DNA of 64,000 bases from Singulisphaera acidiphila DSM 18658. GTDB taxonomy: Bacteria; Planctomycetota; Planctomycetia; Isosphaerales; Isosphaeraceae. Of the stretch, positions 53,856-63,300 are shown piece by piece. Within the stretch, counting starts at the first letter, position 1, and the number at the start of each line of letters is the position of its first letter. A program made the translations under genes and the position numbers. The stretch covers positions 2,666,001 through 2,730,000 of the forward strand of contig NC_019892.1 of assembly GCF_000242455.2 (NCBI RefSeq), read 5' to 3'. The notes under the pieces are model-generated. The model had not been told where the DNA came from and made no database searches. It was given only the letters and a program-made list of their open reading frames with translations.

Positions 53856-54706
53856 GGCTCAAGGCCTTTTCAACCCGCTCGCTCGCTGCCGGACGAAACT
53901 CGCGTTCGCAACTCGTGACGGGAGTCGTCGTGAGGAACACCGAACGGGTCATCTTGGAGAGCTCCACCGATGAGAACCGCCGGGTGCGTTCGATGAATGT
54001 CCACGATCATCAGGGGGGGCTAAACCGACTTACATCGTCCCTGAACGCGCACGGTGTCGTCATTCTTCCGAAACAGTTCGGATTCACTTGGGGCTCGTGC
54101 TCCATCATGCCATGGAACCCGGGCCGAGACACAGTATAATCAAAGGGAATTCAGGCACGAGTACAACTTACGCTTCCAGATCGTGCAGAAGACCCAAGAA
54201 AATACGATATTATCAAATTGCCGTTTACAGCATGGACTTCTGCTTGGAGGCAACAATGCTGTTTGGTGCTCACGCCATCTATGAGGATTACGATTTGGTA
54301 GAGGTCTGAGTTATTATTCCCGGTACATCTCACGAAGGCCCTTCGTGTGGTTGTTTTGGAGTCGATTAACCATGGCAAAGACAAACCGCGTGCCGGACCG
54401 GCGAATGGGGCGGTGACGCCCATAAGGCCGACTCTGGAAAGCAAGTTGTTCCAAAGGCTTGTGGCATGTTGCGAGCCTCCTTTCGGATTAGGTTCAGGCT
54501 CGAGAATGGGGCACTGGGCGGAGACACTTTGTCGCCTCGATTCGGTGAAGTCGACATTTTTGTCTCGCCTATCAACGACCGTTTTGCAAGTCCCCCCTTT
54601 CTACTTCTTTTCCGACTTTGGTGGTGCCCTCACTTGGCGCGACGTGATGTAGCCCTGAGAATAACGCGCATAGGGACGATGCACCCAATTCGCCGAGAGT
54701 GGCGTC
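53856..54706. other. Divergent intergenic region between kinase and response regulator
   Basis: 851 bases with no supported gene. Several short ORFs are shadows with poor codon content. The middle is AT-richer (54150-54330). TATAAT at 54135-54140 could be a -10 element. The size suggests long leaders or lost genes. Confidence 0.4.
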
Positions 54707-56110
54707 ATGGCCCGTCTATTACTGATCGATGATGAGCCGGCTCTGGTGCCGACGCAGGTCCGCCAGGCGTTCCCGGCCTCCGAACACCATGTCGAGGTGG
54801 CGCGCACCGGGGCGGATGGGTTGGCCCGCATCCATGCCAGGCCGCCTGATGTCGTGCTCCTCGACCTGAGACTGCCCGACCAGTCCGGCCTCGAGGTGTT
54901 TCAAGAGATTCGTCGAATCGATGCACGCATCCCTGTAATTTTCATCACCGCCGCCAGAACGGCGGACGCAGCGATCGAGGCGATGCAGCAGGGCGCGTAT
55001 GATTACCTTTTCAAGCCACTTGACCTGCGCCAGTTGCAGCGGGTGGTCAGTGAAGCGCTCGAGGTTTCGCGGCGGATGCGCGAGCCGGCCTTAGTCAACG
55101 AGGCGGCTGCCGACCCCGACATCGACGATGCCATCATTGGCGGTTGCCCGGCGATGCGCGAGGTCTACAAGGCCATCGGACGTGTTGCAGCCCAGGATGT
55201 TCCCGTCCTGATCACGGGTGAGAGTGGGACCGGCAAGGAATTGGTGGCTCTCGCGATCTATCAGCATGGTCCGCGCGCCAAGGCCCCCTTCCTGGCCCTC
55301 AACTGCGCCGCGATCCCGGAGAATCTGCTCGAGAGCGAACTGTTTGGTCACGAGAAAGGGGCGTTCACCGGGGCGGACCGCCGACGGATCGGCAAGTTCG
55401 AGCAGTGCTCCGGGGGTACGATCTTCCTAGACGAGGTGGGTGACATGCCGTTGGCCCTTCAGGCCAAAGTGCTTCGGCTGATGCAGGATCAGTCGTTTGA
55501 ACGTGTCGGCGGCAGTGAGACGGTGCGGACCGATGTCCGTTTAATCGCGGCCACTCACCGCGACCTGAAAGCCTACTGTGAGGAGTCGAAGTTCCGGCCG
55601 GACCTTTATTACCGCCTGGGCGTTTTCACCATTCATCTACCGGCCCTGCGCGAGCGGGGCGACGACTTGCCAATGCTGGTGATGCTCTACGTGCGCCGTT
55701 TCAGCCGCGAGCTGGGCCGTGAGGTTCGGGAGGTCGACCCCGAAGCGATGGAGCGTTTGTGCGACTACACTTGGCCAGGGAATGTGAGAGAGTTGCAGAG
55801 CGTTCTCAAGCAGGCCTTGCTACGGGCGAGTGGGACCGTCTTGCTCTCGGCGTTCTTGCCGACCGACCTGATTCCCAACGTTCGCGTCATGAACACGCCC
55901 GTGGGAGCGAACCGGCATCGGCCGGGTGTCACGCTGTCGGAATTAGAGCGGGAGGCGATTCAGGATTGCTTGATCCGGACGGGGGGCAACCGACAACGGA
56001 CCGCGGACCTTTTGGGGATCAGCACGCGCACCCTGTTACGGAAGATCCGCACGTATGGAATGGAAGATCCGCTCCGCCCTAGCCCAATTGACCAGGACTT
56101 GCTTTTTTGA
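54707..56110 (+). CDS. Sigma-54-dependent response regulator (NtrC family)
   Basis: A 467-aa activator. The receiver domain (1-115) has the acidic pocket LLIDDEP, the phospho-Asp in [13 protein letters not shown] and the Lys in DYLFKPLDL. The AAA+ domain follows: [16 protein letters not shown] (Walker A), [20 protein letters not shown] (the GAFTGA sigma-54 contact loop), [20 protein letters not shown] (Walker B) and a final arginine-finger region. The C-terminal Fis-type HTH is [20 protein letters not shown]. Complete; phosphorylated by a partner kinase, possibly the one encoded divergently. ATG 54707. Confidence 0.95.
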   Translation: MARLLLIDDEPALVPTQVRQAFPASEHHVEVARTGADGLARIHARPPDVVLLDLRLPDQSGLEVFQEIRRIDARIPVIFITAARTADAAIEAMQQGAYDYLFKPLDLRQLQRVVSEALEVSRRMREPALVNEAAADPDIDDAIIGGCPAMREVYKAIGRVAAQDVPVLITGESGTGKELVALAIYQHGPRAKAPFLALNCAAIPENLLESELFGHEKGAFTGADRRRIGKFEQCSGGTIFLDEVGDMPLALQAKVLRLMQDQSFERVGGSETVRTDVRLIAATHRDLKAYCEESKFRPDLYYRLGVFTIHLPALRERGDDLPMLVMLYVRRFSRELGREVREVDPEAMERLCDYTWPGNVRELQSVLKQALLRASGTVLLSAFLPTDLIPNVRVMNTPVGANRHRPGVTLSELEREAIQDCLIRTGGNRQRTADLLGISTRTLLRKIRTYGMEDPLRPSPIDQDLLF

Positions 56111-56503
56111 ACAAGATTACCGTTATTGCCCCGCGAACCTTCCTCCCCGGTTGAACGAGACCTGGCTCAATTCTTACCGACAGCGGGCCTGGTCTCACGG
56201 TGATCGTTGTTGAGGCCCCTTGGATTTTGCCTCAGCCGCGATCAACGCTTTGATCAATAGTCGAAACGATTCACCTTTCAAAAAATGGGCGAAATTCCCC
56301 CGTCTGTCTGGGGGCATTCCGCCCGTGCCCCGCCGCTTCCCTACTCAAATCCTGTTGATATCGGGCGATCCCGGGCTTGGCATCAATCGTGCGTTGGATC
56401 CAGAACGAGCTTTGCTCGTGAACAACCTCGGTCAAAGGGGGCGTTCACTGCGTTAGCGTCCGCGACGCATTGGATCGAAGATTGCCTACCTTTATTACAG
56501 AGG
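56111..56503. other. Intergenic region before the MFS gene
   Basis: 393 bases. The MFS frame is open upstream to 56285, but those codons lack MFS homology and the transmembrane start comes later. No other gene is seen. Confidence 0.4.
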
Positions 56504-57790
56504 ATGATGATGGATTGGCGTAACCGCATCGGACTCTATGGTTCCTATTTTTTTGGCATGGCCGCCATTGGATTCACCTTGCCTTACCTGCCGCTCTATC
56601 TCAGCCAGAAGGGGCTGTCGGATCGGTCCATTGGGGTTGTCTCGACCTTGGCGGCATTGTCGGGTCTGGCCCAGTTTCCGATTGGCATCTGGTCCGACCG
56701 AATCGGATGGCGTAAACCATTCTTAATCGCCGCGCTGGCGGTGGTGGCACTGGCGACGATCCTCCTGCGGAGTGCTCAGGATGTGATCTGGCTGGGGTTC
56801 TTGGTCGTCCTGTTCGCCGAGAACGGCATCAGCCGCGCGGTGGTCGAAAGCCTCTCGGGCGCCGAGGCCGCAGCGCTTGCCCCCAAAGGAGGAGTCGGAG
56901 CGGCCTTGGGGGTTCTGAGGTTCTGGAAGCCCATCGGCATCGTGATCATGGCCCTGGTGGGGAGTTGGATGTCTGAGCGGTCCGGCGTTGCGTCGATCTT
57001 GACTCCGATCGCCATACTTCAGGGCTTGGCGGTTGCCGCAGCCCTTTTGATCCATGAGACGGGAGAGGGAAAGACGTCGGGAGATCAGGGACGGACGGAG
57101 GAGGGCAACCGGGAGCCAGCTTGGGATCGCGAACGGACCGCCGCAAAGGGGTGGATCCCCAAAGATAGGGGACTCTGGGCTTTCGTGGCCGCGATGATTC
57201 TGTACCATGCCGCCAACGCGCCAGGCGGCGTCTATCTGGGGCTGTTCCTGAAACGCGACTTGCAGGCGCCGGATCGAATGCTCGCGTACGCATTTGTCGT
57301 GAGCATGGTCGCCTGGATGCTCGTCGTCTGGCCGGCCGGGTGGTTGGCGGATCGCTGGGGCCGCAGACCGCTGTTGGTCGTGGGTTGGACGATCATGGCG
57401 TTACGGCTCGCGTTGGTGGCCTTGGTTCGAAGCCCTGGGTTGGCGGTGGCGAATCAGGCGCTGGATGGCTTGGGCAATGGCTTATTTGCCGTGGTTGCGG
57501 CCGCCTGGATGACGGACCGACTGGCCGACCCTCGTCGCGCGGGTGAAGCGCAGGTGATCGTCGGATCATGCCTGGTGTTGGGGTCGGCAATCGGCCCCGC
57601 AGTCTCCGGTTTTCTGGTGGAACCGCTCGGATTTCGCGGCCTGTTCGCGGTACTCGCGGGAGTTGGTGCGGTCGCGACCTCGATTGTCGTGGCGTTCGTC
57701 CCGGAGACCACTCCTCGGCACGTCAAGGCTCACGATCGAGGGGGACTCAACCCGAGGGCCGCAGCCTCAGACCTTGCACCGTCACCCTGA
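56504..57790 (+). CDS. MFS transporter
   Basis: About 428 aa and 12 predicted transmembrane segments. The start MMMDWRNRIGLYGSYFFGMA (ATG 56504, with 56507 and 56510 also possible) has AGAGG before it. The first hydrophobic segment is IGFTLPYLPLYLSQKGLSDR. The cytoplasmic loop GIWSDRIGWRKPFL holds the MFS motif A, repeated as GWLADRWGRRPLLV in the second half. A hydrophilic central loop spans about residues 190-225. The substrate is unknown; the layout fits drug- or sugar-exporter-type families. Confidence 0.85.
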   Translation: MMMDWRNRIGLYGSYFFGMAAIGFTLPYLPLYLSQKGLSDRSIGVVSTLAALSGLAQFPIGIWSDRIGWRKPFLIAALAVVALATILLRSAQDVIWLGFLVVLFAENGISRAVVESLSGAEAAALAPKGGVGAALGVLRFWKPIGIVIMALVGSWMSERSGVASILTPIAILQGLAVAAALLIHETGEGKTSGDQGRTEEGNREPAWDRERTAAKGWIPKDRGLWAFVAAMILYHAANAPGGVYLGLFLKRDLQAPDRMLAYAFVVSMVAWMLVVWPAGWLADRWGRRPLLVVGWTIMALRLALVALVRSPGLAVANQALDGLGNGLFAVVAAAWMTDRLADPRRAGEAQVIVGSCLVLGSAIGPAVSGFLVEPLGFRGLFAVLAGVGAVATSIVVAFVPETTPRHVKAHDRGGLNPRAAASDLAPSP

Positions 57791-57799
57791 GACCACGGA

Positions 57800-59107
57800 A
57801 TGAGGATCGAGTCGCTTGCCCGCTCAATTGGGATGGTCGATAACGTTGAGGAAGGATTGCTCGTGACGATGCAAACGGCCTCGATTCCCGTAGTTTCAAC
57901 ACTCTTCGGCCTGACCTACCTGGCGCTCGCCCTTGGCAAGATTCCCGGGCTCCGGATTGACCGGGCCGGGATCGCCCTGGTTGGGGCGGCGGCCATGCTC
58001 GCCTGCGGCGCGATCTCGATGCCGGACGCCGCCAAGGCGGTTGACTACGAAACGATCGTCCTTCTGTTCGGCATGATGGTCATCGTCGCCTCCTTGCGGA
58101 TGGCGGGGTTCTTCGCCCTGGCAACGGAGTGGATCGACGCCCGTTTTTCCGGACCGTTTGCCCTCCTCGCGGTGACGATCGCCCTCTCCGGTCTCCTCTC
58201 GGCTTTCTTGGTCAATGACGTCGTTTGCGTCGCGCTCACTCCCCTCGTCCTTCAGCTCTGCCAGCGGTTGAAGCGACCGCCGATCCCCTATCTTATCGGC
58301 CTGGCGACGGCCTCGAATGTCGGCTCGGTCGCTACGATTACGGGGAACCCGCAGAACATCATCATCGGCTCGCTTTCGCAAATTTCCTATCTACGATTCG
58401 CTGTCCGGCTGGCCCCGGTCGCTGCGATCGGCTTGATCTTGAACTTCGTGGTGGTCGCGTGGGTTTATCGCAAGGTGCTTCGTGAATCGAAGGATTGCCC
58501 TGTCATGGTCGACGAGACTCCGAGACTCCGGATCCATCGACCCCTTTTGATCAAGGGCATCGTGGTAACTACGATGACGGTGGCCTTCTTCTTCGCGGGG
58601 AAGCCGATCCCGTTGGTGGCACTCGTTGCGGCTGCCGTTTTGATGCTCGACCGCATCCGCCCTGAGAAGCTCTATCGAGCGATCGACTGGCCGTTGCTTG
58701 TGATGTTCACCGGCCTGTTCGTCGTCGTTCACGCGTTCGAGGTGAATGTGGTTCACACCTGGGGAATTGAAGGGTGGAATGCCCTCCGCCACTCGCCGGT
58801 CGTACTCGTGAGCGGTCTATCGGTGATCCTGTCGAACCTGGTGTCAAACGTCCCCGCAGTCTTGTTGTTCAAGCCGTTGATGGAAGTCATGCCCCAGAAG
58901 GAGTTGGCCTGGCTGGCGCTCGCAATGTCGAGCACGTTGGCGGGAAACCTAACGCTGCTGGGCTCGGTCGCAAACCTGATCGTCGTCGAGAACGCCCGCC
59001 GCGCAGGCACCGAGTTGGGATTCGTGGAGTACCTCAAGGTTGGTGTGCCGCTGACGATCGTGACAACACTCGTCGGAGTCGCCTGGCTTCGTTTTATTAA
59101 CTATTGA
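57800..59107 (+). CDS. SLC13/ArsB-type anion permease
   Basis: A 435-aa membrane protein with about 11-12 hydrophobic helices. The inner core has YETIVLLFGMMVIVASLRMA, LSGLLSAFLVNDVVCVALTP and ATASNVGSVATITGNPQNII, the last being the conserved ion-binding loop of the divalent-anion/ArsB/NhaD superfamily. It is mirrored by SNLVSNVPAVLLFKPLM and GNLTLLGSVANLIVVENARR in the second half. The ATG at 57800 overlaps no other gene and follows the MFS stop by 9 bases; MQTASIPVV at 57869 is an alternative start. Substrate unknown. Confidence 0.85.
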   Translation: MRIESLARSIGMVDNVEEGLLVTMQTASIPVVSTLFGLTYLALALGKIPGLRIDRAGIALVGAAAMLACGAISMPDAAKAVDYETIVLLFGMMVIVASLRMAGFFALATEWIDARFSGPFALLAVTIALSGLLSAFLVNDVVCVALTPLVLQLCQRLKRPPIPYLIGLATASNVGSVATITGNPQNIIIGSLSQISYLRFAVRLAPVAAIGLILNFVVVAWVYRKVLRESKDCPVMVDETPRLRIHRPLLIKGIVVTTMTVAFFFAGKPIPLVALVAAAVLMLDRIRPEKLYRAIDWPLLVMFTGLFVVVHAFEVNVVHTWGIEGWNALRHSPVVLVSGLSVILSNLVSNVPAVLLFKPLMEVMPQKELAWLALAMSSTLAGNLTLLGSVANLIVVENARRAGTELGFVEYLKVGVPLTIVTTLVGVAWLRFINY

Positions 59108-59195
59108 GCATGACCGCAAAGAGTGATGAGAAATGGCCTGGCGGCGAACAGGGGGGGAGTGAAGACTCATTCGACGCCAGGCCGACGGGTACGGC

Positions 59196-59639
59196 TCAGA
59201 GCGGTTTCCCCTCAACGGCTTCAATAGCTTGGCGGATCGGGTCGGGAACGGGGTGCGGCCGATTGGTGGCGTAGTCGAAGACGACAATCGTCGACTTTCC
59301 CTCGGCGGCGAGGGCCTGGTTCGATTGGGTGAAGAGCTCGTGCTCCATGGTGATACTGGTCCGCCCGATCCGGGTGACCTTCGCCCCGATGATCACGCTC
59401 TCAGGGTACATGATCTGCCGGCGATAATCGCAGCCAATCGACGCGAGGATCGGCCCTACCTTTGCGGCCTTCATCATCTCGGAAAGGCCGATCCGATCGA
59501 AGTAGGCGATCCGGGCGCTCTCGAACCAGCGAAAGTAGACCGTGTTGTTCACGTGGCCGAAGGCATCTTGATCACCCCATTGCACGGGCAAGGTGATGAA
59601 GATCGGGAATTTCGAGGAGAACGCTGGGTTCGAGTCCAT
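59196..59639 (-). CDS. Acyl-CoA thioesterase, 4HBT/hotdog fold
   Basis: A 147-aa single hotdog domain. It has PVQWGDQDAFGHVNNTVYFR, with the catalytic Asp of the 4-hydroxybenzoyl-CoA thioesterase family (QWGDxDxxGHVNN), then WFESARIAYFDRIGL. A beta-sheet GCDYRRQIMYPESVIIGAKV, TRIGRTSITMEHELF and GKSTIVVFDYATNRPHPVPD follows. It hydrolyses acyl-CoA thioesters; chain preference cannot be told. Convergent with the permease gene. Confidence 0.9.
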   Translation of the reverse strand: MDSNPAFSSKFPIFITLPVQWGDQDAFGHVNNTVYFRWFESARIAYFDRIGLSEMMKAAKVGPILASIGCDYRRQIMYPESVIIGAKVTRIGRTSITMEHELFTQSNQALAAEGKSTIVVFDYATNRPHPVPDPIRQAIEAVEGKPL

Positions 59640-59922
59640 GATCGAGGTCTACCCCAAGACATCGCGTGCGACGAAACGAAACCTCACTGCACCTTCTGCC
59701 ACCTTAGCCAGAGCTCCTCGGACACGCAACGACGCGACGTACGTCCGGTTGAGCGGTTGGCCTTCGCTTGTCCTTGAAAAACTTGAGCCCATGAGCGTCG
59801 GCTTGGATTTCCCGCAGGCCGCGCCTTGCGTCTGGGCGAGGACCGGACTAACTTTCTAGTCATTACTCGTTGGCCTGACGGAAGTTGACGGCCTACACCC
59901 GATGTCAATCGAGGAATGACGA

Positions 59923-61821
59923 ATGCGAACGCCCGGCAAGTCGACGATCTGGTCTCTTCTGTTGGCAACCCTCGCGGCCGGGCTCATGACCCGACAGGTC
60001 AACGCTCAAGGTTTGGAGTACGTGAAGGCTCACTACACCAAGTTTGACTATCAAGTTCCGATGAGAGATGGCGTCACCCTTTTCACGTCGGTCTATGCCC
60101 CCAAGGATCACGACCAGAAGTATCCGATCCTCATCAATCGGACCCCTTATAGTGCGCGACCTTACGGCGTGGATCGCTATCGCCCCGATCTGGGACCTTC
60201 CGAGAGTTTCGCCAAGGAAGGGTACATCTTCGTCTACCAGGACGTCCGGGGACGCTGGATGTCCGAGGGAGACTTTGTCCACGTGCGGCCCAACGTCGCT
60301 CGGAGTGAAGGAGCCAAGGCCGTCGACGATAGCACCGACGCGTGGGACACGATCGACTGGCTGACCAAGAAGCTTGAGAACCATAACGGCCGGGTCGGAG
60401 TCTGGGGGATTTCCTATCCCGGGTATTACACCTCGGCCTCGCTCATCAACGCGCATCCCGCGCTCAAGGCGGCCTCCCCCCAAGCCCCGGTCACCGACTG
60501 GTTCGTGGGGGACGACTGGCACCACAATGGGGCCTTCTTTCTGACCCACGCCTTCAACTTCATGGCGCGCTTCGGCCGTCCCCGACCCGAGCCGACAACG
60601 AAGTTCGACTTTGTCTTCGACCACGGAACTCCGGACGCTTATGAATTCTTCCTCCGGTTGGGCCCCCTCGCCAACGCCGAGAAAAAGCATTTCAAAGGGG
60701 AGGTCTCGTTCTGGAAGGAGTTGATGGAGCACGGAACCTACGATGAGTTCTGGAAGGCCCGCAACCTCAGGCAGCACCTCAAGGAGATTCGCCCCGCAGT
60801 GCTGACCGTCGGGGGCTGGTTCGACGCGGAGAATCTCTTCGGAGCGTTGGAAACCTATCGGAGCATCGAATCCCAGTCACCCAACGCAGCCAACACGATT
60901 GTGATGGGCCCTTGGGTCCACGGTGGTTGGGCCCGTGGCACGGGTGAGTCGCTCGGATCGGTCCAGTTCAATGCGAAGACTTCCGCTTACTATCAGGAAA
61001 AGATTGAGTTCCCCTTCTTTGAGCATTACCTGAAGGACAAGGGGAAGGCCGTTCCTCCCGAGGCCTGGGTCTTCCTCACCGGAAAAAACGAGTGGAGCCA
61101 ATTCAAGGCGTGGCCGCCCCAGGAAGCAAAACCCCGCTCACTCGTTCTCCTGCCCAAAGGGCGCTTGGCCGTTGTCGGTTCCGCTGACGACCAGCTCGAC
61201 CAAGATTTGATGGCGCACGATGAATTCGTGAGCGATCCTGACCGGCCGGTTCCTTACATCGCCGACATCGCGCCTGAGATGAAGAAGGAGTACATGATCG
61301 CCGACCAGCGGTTTGCGTCACGGCGTCCCGACGTACTCACCTACTCGACCGAAGTCCTCGAAGAGGACCTCACCATTGTCGGTCCTATCCACGCGAAACT
61401 GCATGTTTCGACTTCGGGGACCGACTCCGACTGGATCGTCAAGCTGATCGATGTCTACCCCGACGATTTCCCCGATCCCGACAAGAATCCGACCGGAGAG
61501 CGCATGGGAGGCTATCAGCAACTGGTTCGGGGCGACGTCATCCGCGGTAAATTCCGCAACGGACTCGATCGCCCCGAGCCTTTCACTCCCGATCAACCCA
61601 CGCCAGTCAACTTCACACTCCCTGACACGGGCCACACCTTCCGGCCGGGCCATCGCATCATGGTCCAGATCCAGAGCTCCTGGTTCCCGCTCGTCGACCG
61701 GAATCCCCAGAAATTCATGGACATCTACTCAGCCAAAGAGTCCGACTTCCAGAAAGCGAGTCAGAAGGTTTTTCGGTCGAAGGACCATCCCTCGCGGCTC
61801 GAAGTGCTTGTGCTTCCCTGA
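59923..61821 (+). CDS. Secreted CocE/NonD-family hydrolase (X-Pro dipeptidyl-peptidase fold)
   Basis: A 632-aa protein. The N-terminal signal peptide is STIWSLLLATLAAGLMTRQ ending VNAQG. The alpha/beta-hydrolase domain has FDYQVPMRDGVTLFTSVYAP, then PILINRTPYSARPYGVDRYR and FVYQDVRGRWMSEGDFV. The nucleophile elbow is VGVWGISYPGYYTSASLINA (Ser), with an Asp/His pair further on (AVLTVGGWFDAENLFGALET, GPWVHGGWARGTGE). A C-terminal jelly-roll domain follows (TIVGPIHAKLHVSTSGTDSD, GHTFRPGHRIMVQIQSSWFP). This is the family of cocaine esterase and X-prolyl peptidases; natural substrate unknown. A hairpin at 61892-61942 follows. Confidence 0.92.
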   Translation: MRTPGKSTIWSLLLATLAAGLMTRQVNAQGLEYVKAHYTKFDYQVPMRDGVTLFTSVYAPKDHDQKYPILINRTPYSARPYGVDRYRPDLGPSESFAKEGYIFVYQDVRGRWMSEGDFVHVRPNVARSEGAKAVDDSTDAWDTIDWLTKKLENHNGRVGVWGISYPGYYTSASLINAHPALKAASPQAPVTDWFVGDDWHHNGAFFLTHAFNFMARFGRPRPEPTTKFDFVFDHGTPDAYEFFLRLGPLANAEKKHFKGEVSFWKELMEHGTYDEFWKARNLRQHLKEIRPAVLTVGGWFDAENLFGALETYRSIESQSPNAANTIVMGPWVHGGWARGTGESLGSVQFNAKTSAYYQEKIEFPFFEHYLKDKGKAVPPEAWVFLTGKNEWSQFKAWPPQEAKPRSLVLLPKGRLAVVGSADDQLDQDLMAHDEFVSDPDRPVPYIADIAPEMKKEYMIADQRFASRRPDVLTYSTEVLEEDLTIVGPIHAKLHVSTSGTDSDWIVKLIDVYPDDFPDPDKNPTGERMGGYQQLVRGDVIRGKFRNGLDRPEPFTPDQPTPVNFTLPDTGHTFRPGHRIMVQIQSSWFPLVDRNPQKFMDIYSAKESDFQKASQKVFRSKDHPSRLEVLVLP

Positions 61822-61891
61822 TATTAGTAAAGCCACAAACAAGTTTTAGCTTGACGCGATGCTGTTGATTGTCGAGACAGTGCGTGTGAGT

Positions 61892-61942
61892 GAGGTGAAT
61901 CCTGCACTTGGAGGGTGGACACGGCCCGACAGGATTCACCTC
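61892..61942. terminator. Hairpin after CocE gene
   Basis: GAGGTGAATCCTG (61892-61904) pairs perfectly with CAGGATTCACCTC (61930-61942), with a 25-nt loop. It is followed by CTTTGAG only, so it is a weak or factor-assisted terminator or a repeat unit. Confidence 0.45.
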
Positions 61943-62112
61943 CTTTGAGACGCAAAGGCGCCGAAACCCGTCATCCCCCGACGTAAAAAGCCTGTTGGGC
62001 TGTGCCCTCATGAGAAGTGGCTATGCCCACTTGGCATCAACCCCAGCCAAGACGAACGCCTGCCAAGGCGCTTTGCTCACCGACGCAGGCCAAAGCACCT
62101 TTCGAGGTCACG

Positions 62113-63216
62113 ATGCTCACACACTCCGGTTACGCGTTGGCCCTGGTTCTCCTGGCCCAGGTCGCACCCGCCGAAATCAAGACGAAGCCCCTGGCGTCTC
62201 CGTCAGAAGTCAGGCAAGCGTTTTTGAAGCAACTCGACCGGCCGAAAGTTCCGCTCGAGATCAAGATCGAGAAGGAGGAAAACAGCCAGGATGGGCTCAC
62301 AACGGAACGACTCAGTTTTGCCTCCGAGAAACGGGCCGACGGCCAGATTGAGCGGGTGCCCGTGCTTGTCGTTCGCCCTCCGGCGGCCAAGGTCAAGGGC
62401 CTGCTGCCAGCCGTGATCGTGCTGCACGGAACCGGCGGCGATAAGGACAAGATGAGGTCGTGGCTCGTCGAACTCGCCGGTCGAGGGATCATGGGGGTCG
62501 CCATCGATGCCCGTTACCACGGCGAGAGGGCAGGGGGGGCGGTGGGCGCTGACGCCTACAATAAGGCAATCACACGAGCTTGGAGGTCAAAGCCCGGCGA
62601 ACCACAGACGCATCCGTTCTACTACGACACGTGCTGGGATCTCTGGCGAACTCTCGACTACCTGGAGTCGCGATCCGACGTGGACCCGAAGCGGCTGGGC
62701 ATGATCGGGATCAGCATGGGGGGGATCGAGACCTGGCTTGCGGCATCGGTCGACGAGCGGGTGGCTGTGGCAGTCCCGGCCATCTCCGTGCAAAGCTTCC
62801 GATGGAGCCTTGAGAATGAACAGTGGCAAGGGCGAGCCAAGTCGATCGGGGCGGCTCACCAGGCGGCGGCCAATGACCTGGGTGAGACCGCTGTCAATGC
62901 GCGGGTCTGTCGCACGCTCTGGAACAAGGTCATCCCTGGCATCCTCACGACCTTCGATTGCCCGAGCATGCTTCGTCTCTTTGCGGGGCGGCCCCTCCTG
63001 ATCCTGAACGGCGATCGCGATCCGAACTGTCCCATCGGTGGCGCCAGGCTGGCCTTCGCCTCGGCCGAGAAGGCGTATGAAGAGGCGGGAGCCTCCGATC
63101 ACCTGCGGATCAATGTGGCGGAGGGGGTGGCCCACGCAGTGACGCCCGAACAGCACGAGGCGGCGCTCGACTGGTTTACCCGCTGGCTCACACCGGCCGA
63201 GCCCACTGGGAAATGA
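62113..63216 (+). CDS. Secreted alpha/beta hydrolase (dienelactone-hydrolase-like)
   Basis: A 367-aa protein with start ATG 62113 (MLTHSGYALALVLLAQVAPA, a signal peptide ending APA). The hydrolase domain has RVPVLVVRPPAAKVKG, then LLPAVIVLHGTGGDKDKMRS (HG oxyanion), GIMGVAIDARYHGERAGG and the nucleophile elbow RLGMIGISMGGIETWLAASV (Ser). The Asp is in RPLLILNGDRDPNCPIGGAR and the His in VAEGVAHAVTPEQHEAALDW. The catalytic triad is complete. The upstream frame to 62017 lacks homology. Substrate unknown. Confidence 0.9.
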   Translation: MLTHSGYALALVLLAQVAPAEIKTKPLASPSEVRQAFLKQLDRPKVPLEIKIEKEENSQDGLTTERLSFASEKRADGQIERVPVLVVRPPAAKVKGLLPAVIVLHGTGGDKDKMRSWLVELAGRGIMGVAIDARYHGERAGGAVGADAYNKAITRAWRSKPGEPQTHPFYYDTCWDLWRTLDYLESRSDVDPKRLGMIGISMGGIETWLAASVDERVAVAVPAISVQSFRWSLENEQWQGRAKSIGAAHQAAANDLGETAVNARVCRTLWNKVIPGILTTFDCPSMLRLFAGRPLLILNGDRDPNCPIGGARLAFASAEKAYEEAGASDHLRINVAEGVAHAVTPEQHEAALDWFTRWLTPAEPTGK

Positions 63217-63300
63217 GCGTTCAATGAGCATTGGCCATTGGAGGCGACCGTTTGAGCCGGTCGCCTCTTCGGGGCTGCAAATCTGCGTGTTCAAAGGCAA

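Noticed and set aside
56285..56503. N-terminal extension of the MFS transporter
   Set aside because: Codons before ATG 56504 are Arg/Pro-rich and hydrophilic, and the first membrane helix starts right after 56504.
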